A stretch of 64,000 nucleotides of DNA from Sphingomonas sp. C3-2 (lineage in GTDB: Bacteria > Pseudomonadota > Alphaproteobacteria > Sphingomonadales > Sphingomonadaceae). How positions within the stretch are numbered: position 1 is the first letter of the stretch; every line of letters begins with the position of its first letter. The stretch is from assembly GCF_033025475.1 (NCBI RefSeq), contig NZ_CP130322.1, positions 2,795,001 through 2,859,000 of the forward strand. The letters run 5' to 3'. Positions 34,122 to 42,617 of this stretch are shown piece after piece. Made by a program: the position numbers and the translations under genes. The notes beneath the pieces were generated by a model. It saw nothing but the letters and a program-made list of their open reading frames with translations, had not been told where the DNA came from and did no database searches.

Positions 34122-34687
34122 GCTTCGGGCTCCAACGCGAAAAAGCTGCCTGCGCTCCAGATCCCCGGCGGGTCCGATCCATTGTCGAGCGCGATGTTCA
34201 CAAGCTCATAATATACGCTGCGCACGATCAGCGCCTCCAGCCCCCCGCGCACATGAAGATAGGGGTGCGGGCCATTTTCCACCATGGTGAAGCGGATCGG
34301 ATTGTCCGGGCCGGCCATGACCATGTCGCCCGTGTTCAGTCGGAAGGCGAGGCAGGCGGTGCTGCCCTCGCCGTCCACCTTCACCTCGACCGCGAGGAAC
34401 GGCGCATCGTCCACTGCGATGTCGAGCTTTTCGACGGGGGTGACGAGCACGTGCCGCCCGTCCGCCTCACGGCGGAGGATCGTCGAGAACAGCCGGACCA
34501 TCGCCGGGCGGCCGATGGGCGATCCCTGATGATACCAGGTGCCGTCGCGCGCGATGCGCATCTCGCTGTCGCCGCAATGGGGCGGGTTCCAGCTTTCGAC
34601 GGGCGGCAACCGGCGTTCCTCGACCAGTTTCGCGATCTCGGGCAGCGACAGTTCGGCGAGGTTGTCGGGGAGGGGAGGCATTGGCAT
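34118..34687 (-). CDS. DUF1285 family protein
   Basis: This 189-residue protein carries the family markers WHHQGSPIGR-type region (GTWYHQGSPIGRPAMVRLF), STILRREADG, LVTPVEKLDI and DDAPFLAVEV, then a HPYLHVRGGLEALI segment. The function is unknown; structures of the family show a small beta-barrel pair. The start is ATG 34687; ATG 34681 is also possible and neither has a strong ribosome site. It overlaps the Nudix gene by 4 bp and heads this three-gene chain. Confidence 0.85.
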   Translation of the reverse strand: MPMPPLPDNLAELSLPEIAKLVEERRLPPVESWNPPHCGDSEMRIARDGTWYHQGSPIGRPAMVRLFSTILRREADGRHVLVTPVEKLDIAVDDAPFLAVEVKVDGEGSTACLAFRLNTGDMVMAGPDNPIRFTMVENGPHPYLHVRGGLEALIVRSVYYELVNIALDNGSDPPGIWSAGSFFALEPEA

Positions 34688-34730
34688 GGCATGTCGATTA
34701 GGCGAACATCGCCCCAAGCGCAAAGCCGGA

Positions 34731-35246
34731 TCAGTCGGTGCGCGGCAGGATTTCGCCACTATGCGGAATGGTTACGCCCGGATGCGCGCGTGCCAGCAGG
34801 CGGCGGCGCTCCACCGGCCCGTCGATCACCCACGCCCCCGTATCCTCGGCGGTGAAGTCGAAGAAGCGGCCATAATATTCCGGGTCGCCGATCATCATCA
34901 GCGTGGGCAGATTCAGTTTCTCCCAGGCGTCGAGCGTCGCGCGCATCATCGCGCGGCCGATGCCGCCCTGTTGCAGCGCGGGTTCGACCGCGACGGGGCC
35001 GAGCATCACCATCGGCGTTTGGTTGCCCGCATCGTCCACCAGCTTGACCGGCCAGCACTGGATCGTGCCGATCAGCGCGCCGGTCTCGTCGATCGTCGCA
35101 AAGCTCAGTTCGGGAATGGGGCGGGTGCCCTTGCGCAGCCGATAGGCGGTTCGGCCGAAACGGTCCGTCCCGAACGCGGTGTCGAGCAATTTTTCCACAT
35201 CCTGTACGGGGATGCGCGCCAGCGGCACAATGTCTGCCACAGGCAT
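34731..35246 (-). CDS. GNAT-family N-acetyltransferase
   Basis: This 171-residue protein has a central acetyl-CoA binding motif LGPVAVEPALQQGGIGRAMM, which fits the QxxGxG/A pyrophosphate loop, preceded by a strand with GTIQCWPVKL. The C-terminal part shows GDPEYYGRFFDF, as in YhbS-type acetyltransferases. The acceptor is unknown. The gene lies 44 bp upstream of DUF1285 on the same strand. Confidence 0.85.
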   Translation of the reverse strand: MPVADIVPLARIPVQDVEKLLDTAFGTDRFGRTAYRLRKGTRPIPELSFATIDETGALIGTIQCWPVKLVDDAGNQTPMVMLGPVAVEPALQQGGIGRAMMRATLDAWEKLNLPTLMMIGDPEYYGRFFDFTAEDTGAWVIDGPVERRRLLARAHPGVTIPHSGEILPRTD

Positions 35247-35368
35247 ATCCTTTCTGTTGGGTGTGATGGACCTTCGGCGCGAGGCGCTTTAGCGGTTTCC
35301 GCACTGAATGAAAGCGCGAATCGAAGGCGGGCCGCACCGGCCCGCGGCGCGCCCGGAAAGAAAGATCG

Positions 35369-35737
35369 ATGGAAGACAGGTTGCAGCTGCAGGTTCTGGA
35401 TCTGGAAGTGCCCGTGTTGACGGGCATTTATTCGGAGGAGACGCATCTTCCTCAACCGCTGCGCATTTCGGTGCGCGTCGATCTCGATTGTTCGCCGCGT
35501 TTCGATCCCGATACGCCGCTGGCGGCGTCGAAGAACTATATGGATCTGAAGCACGCCATGTCGTCCTTCCCCGAAGGGCTGCATTTCACGCTGGTCGAGG
35601 CGGTTGCCGACCATATCTGCGAAACGCTCTTCCTGCAGGACAAGCGCGTGCAGAAGGTACAGGTCGATATCATCAAGGTCGCAATTGCCGAGGCCGATGA
35701 ATCGATCGGCATTTCGCTGACGAGGCATCGCCGGTGA
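35369..35737 (+). CDS. folB: Dihydroneopterin aldolase
   Basis: This 122-residue protein has the FolB fold pattern: EDRLQLQVLDLEVPVLTGIY with the conserved Gly-Ile/Val-hydrophobic start, EETHLPQPLRISVRVDLD, a NYMDLKHAM helix and GLHFTLVEAVADHIC containing the catalytic Glu. The C-terminal KVQVDIIKVAIAEA is the strand that carries the lysine. It splits dihydroneopterin to hydroxymethyldihydropterin and glycolaldehyde in folate synthesis. The ATG overlaps nothing upstream; the last 4 bp overlap the reductase gene. Confidence 0.9.
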   Translation: MEDRLQLQVLDLEVPVLTGIYSEETHLPQPLRISVRVDLDCSPRFDPDTPLAASKNYMDLKHAMSSFPEGLHFTLVEAVADHICETLFLQDKRVQKVQVDIIKVAIAEADESIGISLTRHRR

Positions 35738-36513
35738 CGGCTGCGCCGCACAGGCTGGCGCTGGTTACCGGCGGGTGCCACCGCGTGGGCGCCGCGATTG
35801 CCGCGCGGCTGGCGGGGGCGGGCTGGGCGCTTGCGCTGCACGGCCGTACGTCATCGGAACCCGATGCCTGGCTGCGCGCCGAGCTCGATCGGCTGGGGGC
35901 GGTCTGGCACGGCTTTGCGGCCGATCTTTCCGATGCTGCGGCGGTTGGCACCCTGATCGGGCGGGTGACCGCGCATTTCGGTGCGGCGCCGACACTGCTC
36001 GTCAATAACGCCTCGGTGTTCGGGGCGGATGATCCCGAGACGATGACCTTCGATGCGCTCACGCGCTATTTCGCGGTCAACACCGCCGCGCCGGTGCTGC
36101 TGGCGCGCGATGTCGCGGCGGCGGCCTCGACCGAACAACCCGCCGTGATCGTCAATATTCTAGATCAGCGGATCCGCCATCCGGGGCGCGATCAGGCGAG
36201 CTACACGATTTCCAAACTGGCGCTGGCGGGCGCGACTGAAATGCTCGCCCGCGCTTTTGCTCCGCGCGCGCGCGTCTGCGCGGTTGCGCCGGGGCTGACG
36301 CTGCCAACGGGGGAGTATCAGCCCGATCAGATGGCGCGGCTTGCCGGCACCATGCCCCTGGAGCGGCTCCCCGAGCCGGCGGATATCGCCGATGCGGTGC
36401 TCTTTCTCGCGGGCGCCCGCGCCACCACCGGACAGGTCATCTATGTCGATGGTGGCGCGAACCTAACCAATTTTGAACGCGACTTTCTTTACATGGAGCG
36501 CGAGGGCGCCTGA
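35734..36513 (+). CDS. SDR oxidoreductase, FolM/pteridine-reductase-like
   Basis: This 259-residue protein has the cofactor loop TGGCHRVGAAIA, where the Arg in the loop is typical of the pteridine reductase and FolM subgroup. It also has LVNNASVF, a catalytic YTISK, APGLTLPTG and a C-terminal VDGGANL. The expected activity is NADPH-dependent reduction of dihydrofolate or dihydromonapterin. Coupling to folB by a 4-bp ATGA overlap supports a pterin role. It ends with a 25-bp overlap with a convergent gene. A generic SDR function cannot be excluded. Confidence 0.78.
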   Translation: MTAAPHRLALVTGGCHRVGAAIAARLAGAGWALALHGRTSSEPDAWLRAELDRLGAVWHGFAADLSDAAAVGTLIGRVTAHFGAAPTLLVNNASVFGADDPETMTFDALTRYFAVNTAAPVLLARDVAAAASTEQPAVIVNILDQRIRHPGRDQASYTISKLALAGATEMLARAFAPRARVCAVAPGLTLPTGEYQPDQMARLAGTMPLERLPEPADIADAVLFLAGARATTGQVIYVDGGANLTNFERDFLYMEREGA

Positions 36514-37358
36514 GCCGCGTCGGGGGTGGCGGGAATGCGGGTGCGCGTGCACGCGCCAAGCCCGCGCCGGATGATGCTGTAATCGGCACGCGCGGTCTGC
36601 GCCTGTGCAGGGTCGGTGCCCTCAAGGCTCGAATCCGGCAGGCGCGCGGGCAGCGAGCAGGCGAGGCGGTACCAGAGCAGCGTATCGGCCGCGGGCGGGC
36701 GCGCCGCTTCATCGACAATCTCGCCCATCGCCACCGCCCAGCGCGGCGCCTGGCCCGGCCGGCGGAGCACGAGCAGCGACACGGGATCGCCGGTTTCGGT
36801 GTTCAGGAAGATCTGCGTTTCGCCTTCGCCCGGAATTGCGCCGGGGGTATGAAAGGCGTTGCCGACGCCGGTGATGCGCGGCGGTGCGCCGCGTGCCGTC
36901 GCCTCGCTCAAGATCCCGCGAATCCGGTCGCTGGCCGATTCGCTCCACGGAATCTGCGCGTCAGGCGCCATTAACTGTACGGCGTCGGCCTTGCCGGGGA
37001 CCCGGCGCGCGAGAAGAATGACCCGCATCTTCTTCAATTTAGGGGCTTTGCCGCGGGCATCCAGGGGCACATCGGCGATATAGTTGATTCTCGGCGGGAG
37101 CCCGCCCGTGCCGCGAATCAATGCCAGTACATCGGCCTCCACAAAGAAGCGCGCAACCCCGGCTGTGCTGCCACCGGCATCTTTCAGCCGGACCGCCGAG
37201 CGCACTTCCGCTTCGACTGCGATCGGCGCATTTACGGCGAGGTCGGCAAGGTCAGCATAACTGAATTCAGAATTTGTCCGGACAATCTGAGCCCCTGATT
37301 CCGTGGCGAAAAATGCGGCAACTGCCATCGCGGGGAATAGAAATTTTCCGATTGTCAT
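36489..37358 (-). CDS. Secreted hypothetical protein
   Basis: This 289-residue protein has a signal peptide of about 25 residues (FPAMAVAAFFATESGAQ). The body has beta-rich segments such as AVEAEVRSAVRLKD, RFFVEADVLALIRG, RINYIADVPLDARG and MRVILLARRVPG, then a helical tail with WYRLACSLPARLPDSSL. The start was set at ATG 37358, which follows GGAG 6 bp upstream. I do not recognise a named domain; similar proteins seem to occur in sphingomonads. It is divergent from tonB, sharing the 251-bp gap, and convergent with the FolM-like gene. Confidence 0.7.
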   Translation of the reverse strand: MTIGKFLFPAMAVAAFFATESGAQIVRTNSEFSYADLADLAVNAPIAVEAEVRSAVRLKDAGGSTAGVARFFVEADVLALIRGTGGLPPRINYIADVPLDARGKAPKLKKMRVILLARRVPGKADAVQLMAPDAQIPWSESASDRIRGILSEATARGAPPRITGVGNAFHTPGAIPGEGETQIFLNTETGDPVSLLVLRRPGQAPRWAVAMGEIVDEAARPPAADTLLWYRLACSLPARLPDSSLEGTDPAQAQTARADYSIIRRGLGACTRTRIPATPDAAQAPSRSM

Positions 37359-37609
37359 AAAGGCTCCATAGAGTGCGGGTAGCGGCTTTGGCACTTTGTA
37401 CATGAACCGAGCATGGAGCCCATATCCGACCTGCACGGATGGGGGTGAAACAAAGCAATTGCGTCTGCAGAAGTGTGGCGATAGAGACACAGTTCTGCCT
37501 TAAGATACAATAAATCGTGGCAGAGCGGGTCATTGACGTTTTTCCGGCGCAGGAGGCCGGGGAGCGCGCTCCGCTCGATACAGTGAATTAGAGGGAGTAT
37601 CGTTTCTGA

Positions 37610-38263
37610 ATGGCTTACGCTGATCAATCGATGAGTTCGAGCCGTGTGGTAGCGATCGTAGTGGTCGCGTTGCTCCACGCCGTACTCGGATACGCCTTCG
37701 TCACCGGACTGGCCTATAACGTGGTCAAGAAGGCGGCTGAGGATCTGAACGTCTTTGACGTCCAAGATGAGCCTCCTCCGCCCGAGGAAGAACCGCCGCC
37801 GCCGCCGCCGGATAAGCCGATTGAGCCGCCGCCAGTTGTTGCGCCGCCGCCAATCGTGCAGACGAATGTCGCACCGCCGCCGCCGATTGCCGTTGTGAAC
37901 ACACCGCCGCCGGTCTTTACGCCGACGCCGGTTGCCGCACCGCCTCCGCCGCCTCCGCCGCCGGCTCCGCCGCGCGTCGCGAAGAAGGCAGAGCTTCGAT
38001 CGGGCTCAATTTCCAACGACGACTATCCGCCGTCCGCACAGCGTGCAGGCGAATCGGGCACGACGACCGCTAGCTATACTATCGGTCCCGATGGCCGCGT
38101 TACCGATTGTAACGTGACCGGCTCGAGCGGTTCGTCGATCCTGGATGCCGAAACCTGCAAGCTGATCATCCGTCGTTTCCGCTTCCGCGCTGCGGAAGAT
38201 GCAAGCGGCGGCAAGGTATCGGAAACCCGCAGCCAGCGCGTCACCTGGCGCCTGCCGGACTGA
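37610..38263 (+). CDS. tonB: TonB energy-transducing protein
   Basis: This 217-residue protein has an N-terminal membrane anchor (VVAIVVVALLHAVLGYAFV), a roughly 75-residue Pro/Glu/Val-rich periplasmic linker at about 54-120 made of repeated PPP blocks, and a C-terminal TonB_C domain from about 130 (YPPSAQRAGESGTTTASYTI, then LDAETCKLIIRRFRF). It spans the periplasm to contact TonB boxes of outer-membrane receptors. ATG 37610 has AGGGAG about 12 bp upstream. It is followed by exbB and two exbD genes, so it forms a full energising complex that could serve the three receptors in this window. Confidence 0.93.
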   Translation: MAYADQSMSSSRVVAIVVVALLHAVLGYAFVTGLAYNVVKKAAEDLNVFDVQDEPPPPEEEPPPPPPDKPIEPPPVVAPPPIVQTNVAPPPPIAVVNTPPPVFTPTPVAAPPPPPPPPAPPRVAKKAELRSGSISNDDYPPSAQRAGESGTTTASYTIGPDGRVTDCNVTGSSGSSILDAETCKLIIRRFRFRAAEDASGGKVSETRSQRVTWRLPD

Positions 38264-38322
38264 TCCCGACGATTTGATGCATTCGCCAATCGGCATACAT
38301 ATTTGAGAGGAAACTTATCCAG

Positions 38323-39090
38323 ATGTTGATTCAATTCGCAGCAGCCGCGGCCGCCCATGGCGGCGAAAACCCCTATGGCCTGATGGCCGCCCTTGAGCAG
38401 GGTGGTACCATCGCTTGGGCGGTCTTCCTCATCCTCTGCGGCATGTCGGTCTTCTCGTTCTACATCATGTTCACCAAGCTGTTCGAACAGCAGAAGATCA
38501 TCAACCAGTCGAAGCGCGTGCGCACGAGCTTCTGGAACAATCCCAGCCTCAAGGAAGGCGCCGCCAAGCTCGAAAAGAACTCGGCCTACAAGCAGATCGT
38601 CGACGATGGTCTGGTTGCCATGGAACAGCACAGCAAGCTGACCGATCCGGTCGAAGCACATGACTGGCTGCACGGTTCGCTCGATCGCAGCCAGGCTGCA
38701 ATCAACTCGAAGCTCGGCACCGGCCTCGCTTTCCTCGCGACCGTTGGTGCAACCGCACCGTTCATCGGTCTGTTCGGTACCGTTATCGGTATCTACCGCG
38801 CACTCATCAAGATCGGTTCGTCGGGTCAGGCGTCGATCGACGTCGTCGCCGGTCCGGTTGGTGAAGCACTCATCATGACCGCGCTTGGTCTCGCCGTGGC
38901 AGTTCCGGCCGTGCTCGCCTACAACTGGCTGCAGCGCCGTAACAAGGGCATCGCCGAAGACCTCAACGCCTTCTCGAACGACATCCATGGCTACATGGTT
39001 TCGAACGGCGCCGTGAAGCCCAAGGTTGCTGGTCGTCCGGCTCCGGCTGCAGCTGCAAAGCCTGCAACCCCCGCCGCCACCAAGGCCTGA
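38323..39090 (+). CDS. exbB: ExbB/TolQ proton channel protein
   Basis: This 255-residue member of the MotA/TolQ/ExbB family has an N-terminal membrane helix (GTIAWAVFLILCGMSVFSF), a cytoplasmic loop, and the two-helix block GTGLAFLATVGATAPFIGLFG and GPVGEALIMTALGLAVAVPAV typical of the channel. The C-terminal tail is Ala/Pro rich. The start follows a GAGAGGAAAC-like site. It lies 59 bp after tonB and 100 bp before the first exbD. Confidence 0.95.
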   Translation: MLIQFAAAAAAHGGENPYGLMAALEQGGTIAWAVFLILCGMSVFSFYIMFTKLFEQQKIINQSKRVRTSFWNNPSLKEGAAKLEKNSAYKQIVDDGLVAMEQHSKLTDPVEAHDWLHGSLDRSQAAINSKLGTGLAFLATVGATAPFIGLFGTVIGIYRALIKIGSSGQASIDVVAGPVGEALIMTALGLAVAVPAVLAYNWLQRRNKGIAEDLNAFSNDIHGYMVSNGAVKPKVAGRPAPAAAAKPATPAATKA

Positions 39091-39190
39091 TTGTGGCCGG
39101 GTGCCGGCCCGTCCGGCGCCCGCCCGCAAGGCGTTTTCGGTGGGAATTCTCGAATTCCCGCCGGAACCTAAGCAGATAGGATCCGAATAG

Positions 39191-39682
39191 ATGGCAATGA
39201 GTGCAGGAGGGGGTGGCGGCGACGATACCCCTATGTCCGACATCAACACGACGCCCCTCGTGGACGTTATGCTGGTGCTCCTCATCATCTTCTTGATCGC
39301 GGTCCCGGTTGTGATCCAGACGGTTGACGTGAAGCTCCCCGAGGTCATTCATGACCCGACGACCACGAAGCCGGAAAACGTTTCGCTTACCGTGCGCTCC
39401 GGCGCGAACGGTGAATGCGAAGTGTTTTGGAATCTGACCAAGGTCAGCTCTGAAGAACTGCTCAACCGGGCAGTCGACAAGCTGAAGGCTGAGATCGAGA
39501 AGAAGGGCGGTATCGAGAACTTTACGGCCGAAGATATGCCTGAAGCGCATATCCGTGGTGACGTGAGCACTCCGTATCGCTGCATCGGCGGCACGATCTT
39601 CACGATGCAGATGGCAGGTTACTCGCGCGTTGGCTTCATTTCGCAGCCTCCCGCAGGTAGCTTCGTCCAGAAGCGTCTGTGA
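39191..39682 (+). CDS. exbD: ExbD/TolR biopolymer transport protein 1
   Basis: This 163-residue protein has MSDINTTPLVDVMLVLLIIF (cytoplasmic start then membrane helix with the key Asp of TPLVDVML), and a periplasmic domain with HIRGDVSTPYRCI and a terminal region GYSRVGFIS. ExbD with ExbB uses the proton gradient to drive TonB. It is longer than the second copy by an insert of about 30 residues (AEIEKKGGIENFTAED). The second exbD follows 27 bp later. Confidence 0.94.
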   Translation: MAMSAGGGGGDDTPMSDINTTPLVDVMLVLLIIFLIAVPVVIQTVDVKLPEVIHDPTTTKPENVSLTVRSGANGECEVFWNLTKVSSEELLNRAVDKLKAEIEKKGGIENFTAEDMPEAHIRGDVSTPYRCIGGTIFTMQMAGYSRVGFISQPPAGSFVQKRL

Positions 39683-39709
39683 CGGTCAGAGTTTGAGGAG
39701 TAAGCCGAT

Positions 39710-40141
39710 ATGGCAATGAGCGGTGGCCGCGACGACGGCGAACCGATGATGGAAATGAACACGACGCCGCTTATCGACGTCATGCTCGTTCTCCTCATCA
39801 TGTTCATCATCACCATTCCGATTCAGACGCACGCTGTGAAGATCGACCTTCCGGTCGACGATCCCAACGCGCGGCAGAATCCTCCCCCGATCCAGCCGGA
39901 CAAGAACAAGATCACCATCGACGCCGCTGGCACCATCAGCTGGAACGGCAGCCCGATCGACCGGGTTACGCTGCGCCAGTACCTTGATCGCACCAAGGTG
40001 ATGGAACCCGAGCCCGAGCTGCACTTCCAGCCCGACGCTCAGGCGCGCTACGATGTGGTCGACCAGGTTCTGGCGATCATCAAGAAGTCCGAAGTTACCA
40101 AGATGGGCTTCGTCGGCAACGAACAGTACCGCACCTGGTAA
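39710..40141 (+). CDS. exbD: ExbD/TolR biopolymer transport protein 2
   Basis: This 143-residue protein has MNTTPLIDVMLVLLIMFII at the N-terminus with the essential Asp, then a Pro-rich periplasmic part ending in KKSEVTKMGFVGNEQY. It is a second ExbD paralogue directly downstream of the first. Sphingomonads often carry two. A strong terminator 26 bp downstream closes the tonB-exbB-exbD-exbD unit. Confidence 0.94.
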   Translation: MAMSGGRDDGEPMMEMNTTPLIDVMLVLLIMFIITIPIQTHAVKIDLPVDDPNARQNPPPIQPDKNKITIDAAGTISWNGSPIDRVTLRQYLDRTKVMEPEPELHFQPDAQARYDVVDQVLAIIKKSEVTKMGFVGNEQYRTW

Positions 40142-40162
40142 TCTGTTCAGCCGCAGGTAACG

Positions 40163-40196
40163 AAAAAGGGCGGTCCCTCGGGACCGCCCTTTTTTA
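40163..40196. terminator. Bidirectional intrinsic terminator after the tonB-exb cluster
   Basis: A run of A, then a 9-bp stem GGGCGGTCC/GGACCGCCC with a CTCG loop, then six T. It ends the exb transcript and, in reverse, could serve the small gene at 40252-40362. Confidence 0.88.
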
Positions 40197-40251
40197 TTGT
40201 CGTGATGGCTTTTAGCCGCTGCTCGGTCCGCGTGCCCCGGGCGGTGCGGCG

Positions 40252-40362
40252 TCAGCCCTCGAACAGCTTGTAGGCGACGATCCAGAGGCCATAGACAAGA
40301 GCCCCGACCACCACCGTGGCCAGGATCATGATGTCAGGCTGGAACAGGTCGGAACGCTTCAT
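40252..40362 (-). CDS. Small single-pass membrane peptide (36 residues)
   Basis: An ATG-started frame of 36 residues begins MKRSDLFQPD, continues with a hydrophobic helix IMILATVVVGALVYGLWIVA and ends YKLFEG before TGA. The amphipathic basic N-terminus and single helix look like a real membrane peptide, such as a small subunit of a respiratory or transport complex. The Shine-Dalgarno is weak (GAGAAA). It ends 56 bp from the bidirectional terminator, which would stop its transcript. I know no name for it; cbb3-oxidase CcoQ-like and CydX-like peptides are the sort of thing it resembles in shape only. Confidence 0.55.
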   Translation of the reverse strand: MKRSDLFQPDIMILATVVVGALVYGLWIVAYKLFEG

Positions 40363-40602
40363 AGTTTCTCGTATAAATGGGGCGGGTTAACGGGGAGGCT
40401 GGAACCCCCCGGCACCAGTTCAGGGCACAGCATAACCCTTTTGCCCGACTAATGTGTTTCGCCAAGTTAACCAAAGATTATCGCGTGGCGATTTTTGCCC
40501 GGTCCATCGCATTATATCGTGGAACGAGGCGCAATCAGGCACAAAAAGAGGCGGCCGAGCCTTGCGCCCAGCCGCCTGTGCGGATCGGTGATGGGGCGGC
40601 GC

Positions 40603-42384
40603 TTAGGCCACCATGTCGCTGAACTGAAGCCGGGCAAGGCGCGCATAAAGCCCGCCCTGCGCCGCGAGCGTTTCGTGATTGCCCTGTTCGACGATGCGCC
40701 CCTCGTTCATCACGATGATGCGATCGGCCGCGCGCACCGTAGCGAGCCGGTGCGCGATGACGATCGTCGTGCGATCGCGCATCAGCCGTTCGAGCGCGTC
40801 CTGAACAAGACGCTCGGACTCTGCATCGAGCGCCGATGTCGCCTCGTCGAGCAGCAGCACGGGCGCATCGCGCAAGATGGCACGGGCAATCGCCAGGCGC
40901 TGGCGCTGGCCGCCTGAAAGCCGCGCGCCGCCTTCGCCCATGAAGGTGTCGAGCCCTTGCGGCAGCTTGCGCAGGAACTCGGCGGCATTGGCCGCCTCGG
41001 CGGCGGCCCAAAGCGCTTCATCATCGGCATCCCAGCGGCCGTAGCGCAGATTGTCGCGGGCGGAGGCGGCGAAGATCACGGTTTCCTGCGGCACCATCGC
41101 CATGCGGCTGCGCACCTCGGCAGGGTCGGCCTCGGGCAGCGCCACGCCGTCGACGCGCACAACTCCGCCCGCGGGGTCGTAGAAGCGCTGGATCATCTGG
41201 AACAGCGTCGACTTGCCGGCGCCCGAGGGGCCGACAACGGCGACGGTTTCGCCCGGCGCGATGGTCAGTGAGAAATCCTCAAGCGCGCTCACATCGGGGC
41301 GCGTCGGATAATGGAAGGTGACGTGATCGAACTCGATCAGCCCAAGCGGAGGCTGGGGCAGGGGGCGCGGATGCGCAGGCGCTGCGATCTCGGGCTGTTC
41401 GGCGAGCAGTTCGGCCAGCCGCCCGGCGGCACCCGCACCGCGCACCAGATCGCCGTAGACTTCGGTGAGCGCGCCGAGCGCCCCGGCGACGAGCGCGCCG
41501 GTCAGGACGAAGGCGGCGATCGTGCCGCTCGACAAGGTGCCCGATGCGACGTCGAGCGCGCCCTTCCACATCACCATGGTGATCGATCCGAACACCAGCG
41601 AGATGACGATGGCGGTCAGGATCGACCGCAGGCGGATGCGGCGGCGTGCGGCGGCGAACGCCTCTTCCACCGTGCTGCCAAAGCGTTCGGCCTCGCGGGG
41701 TTCCTGCCCAAAGGCCTGGACGATCTTCATCGCGCCCAATGTTTCGGAGACGGTGGCGCCGACATCGGCGATGCGGTCCTGGCTCTTGCGCGAAATATCG
41801 CGCAGGCGGCGGCCGATGAAGAAGATCGGCAGGATGATCGCGGGAATGCCGAGCAGCAGCAGCGCGGTGAGCGTCGGCGCGAGCGTGAAGAGATAGATGA
41901 TCCCGCCAACCGCCATCACGGCGTTGCGCAGTGCGACCGAAACCGTTGTCCCGACGATCTGTTCGATCACCGTCGTGTCGGAGGTGAGGCGCGAGGCGAT
42001 TTCGGAGGGGCGATTTTCCTCGAAGAAGCGGGGAGCAAGGCGCAGCAAATTGCGCTGGACCATGATGCGGATATCCGCGACCACGCGTTCACCAAGCCAG
42101 GACACGAAATAGAAACGCAGCGCGGTTGCGATGGCGAGCACCGCCACGATCAGCAGCAAATAGCGGAAATGCAGGCTGACATCGCCACCGCCGCTGGCCG
42201 AAAAACCGTTGTCGACGACGCGCTTGAACCCCGCCGGGATCGCAAGCGTCGCGCTTGCCGCCGTCAGCAGCGCAAGCGCCGCCGCCGCGATCTTGCCGGG
42301 GTAGCGTGCCGCCACCCGCCAAATCATTGACAGATTGCCGAGTTTCCGTCCGGCGGTGTTCTTTTCGTCTGCGCTGGTCGCCAT
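40603..42384 (-). CDS. ABC transporter, fused permease-ATPase (ABCB/MsbA-like)
   Basis: This 593-residue half-transporter has a six-helix membrane domain (about 25-320) with EIASRLTSDTTVIEQ and IVQAFGQEPREAE. The nucleotide-binding domain has Walker A GPSGAGKST, Q-loop MVPQETVIFAAS, signature LSGGQRQRLAIARA and Walker B VLLLDEATSALD, then an intact H-loop IVIAHRLATV. It should dimerise. The substrate is unknown: lipid, drug or peptide exporters share this form. It is transcribed alone and divergently from phaZ. Confidence 0.93.
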   Translation of the reverse strand: MATSADEKNTAGRKLGNLSMIWRVAARYPGKIAAAALALLTAASATLAIPAGFKRVVDNGFSASGGGDVSLHFRYLLLIVAVLAIATALRFYFVSWLGERVVADIRIMVQRNLLRLAPRFFEENRPSEIASRLTSDTTVIEQIVGTTVSVALRNAVMAVGGIIYLFTLAPTLTALLLLGIPAIILPIFFIGRRLRDISRKSQDRIADVGATVSETLGAMKIVQAFGQEPREAERFGSTVEEAFAAARRRIRLRSILTAIVISLVFGSITMVMWKGALDVASGTLSSGTIAAFVLTGALVAGALGALTEVYGDLVRGAGAAGRLAELLAEQPEIAAPAHPRPLPQPPLGLIEFDHVTFHYPTRPDVSALEDFSLTIAPGETVAVVGPSGAGKSTLFQMIQRFYDPAGGVVRVDGVALPEADPAEVRSRMAMVPQETVIFAASARDNLRYGRWDADDEALWAAAEAANAAEFLRKLPQGLDTFMGEGGARLSGGQRQRLAIARAILRDAPVLLLDEATSALDAESERLVQDALERLMRDRTTIVIAHRLATVRAADRIIVMNEGRIVEQGNHETLAAQGGLYARLARLQFSDMVA

Positions 42385-42617
42385 GGGGTGCGCCTAGCCG
42401 ATTTTGCCGGGACGTTAAATCTCCTGAATGATCGAAATGCGCTGATTGCCAGCTTTCCGTTACGGCATCTGTGAGTTTTGGCAGGGTGATGCCAATTTCG
42501 ATTACGCAGTTGCGAAATTGGCATGCAATCCTCTTTTGCAATGCGGAAAAATTGGGTTAGTCTGACGCCGATAATGAGGGATGCCCGGCGGCAGATCGGG
42601 AACAATTATGGGTTGTC

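Noticed and set aside
37780-37975. Dense CCG/CCGCC repeats that look like a DNA tandem repeat or CRISPR
   Set aside because: They encode the PPP blocks of the TonB linker and have no regular spacer structure.
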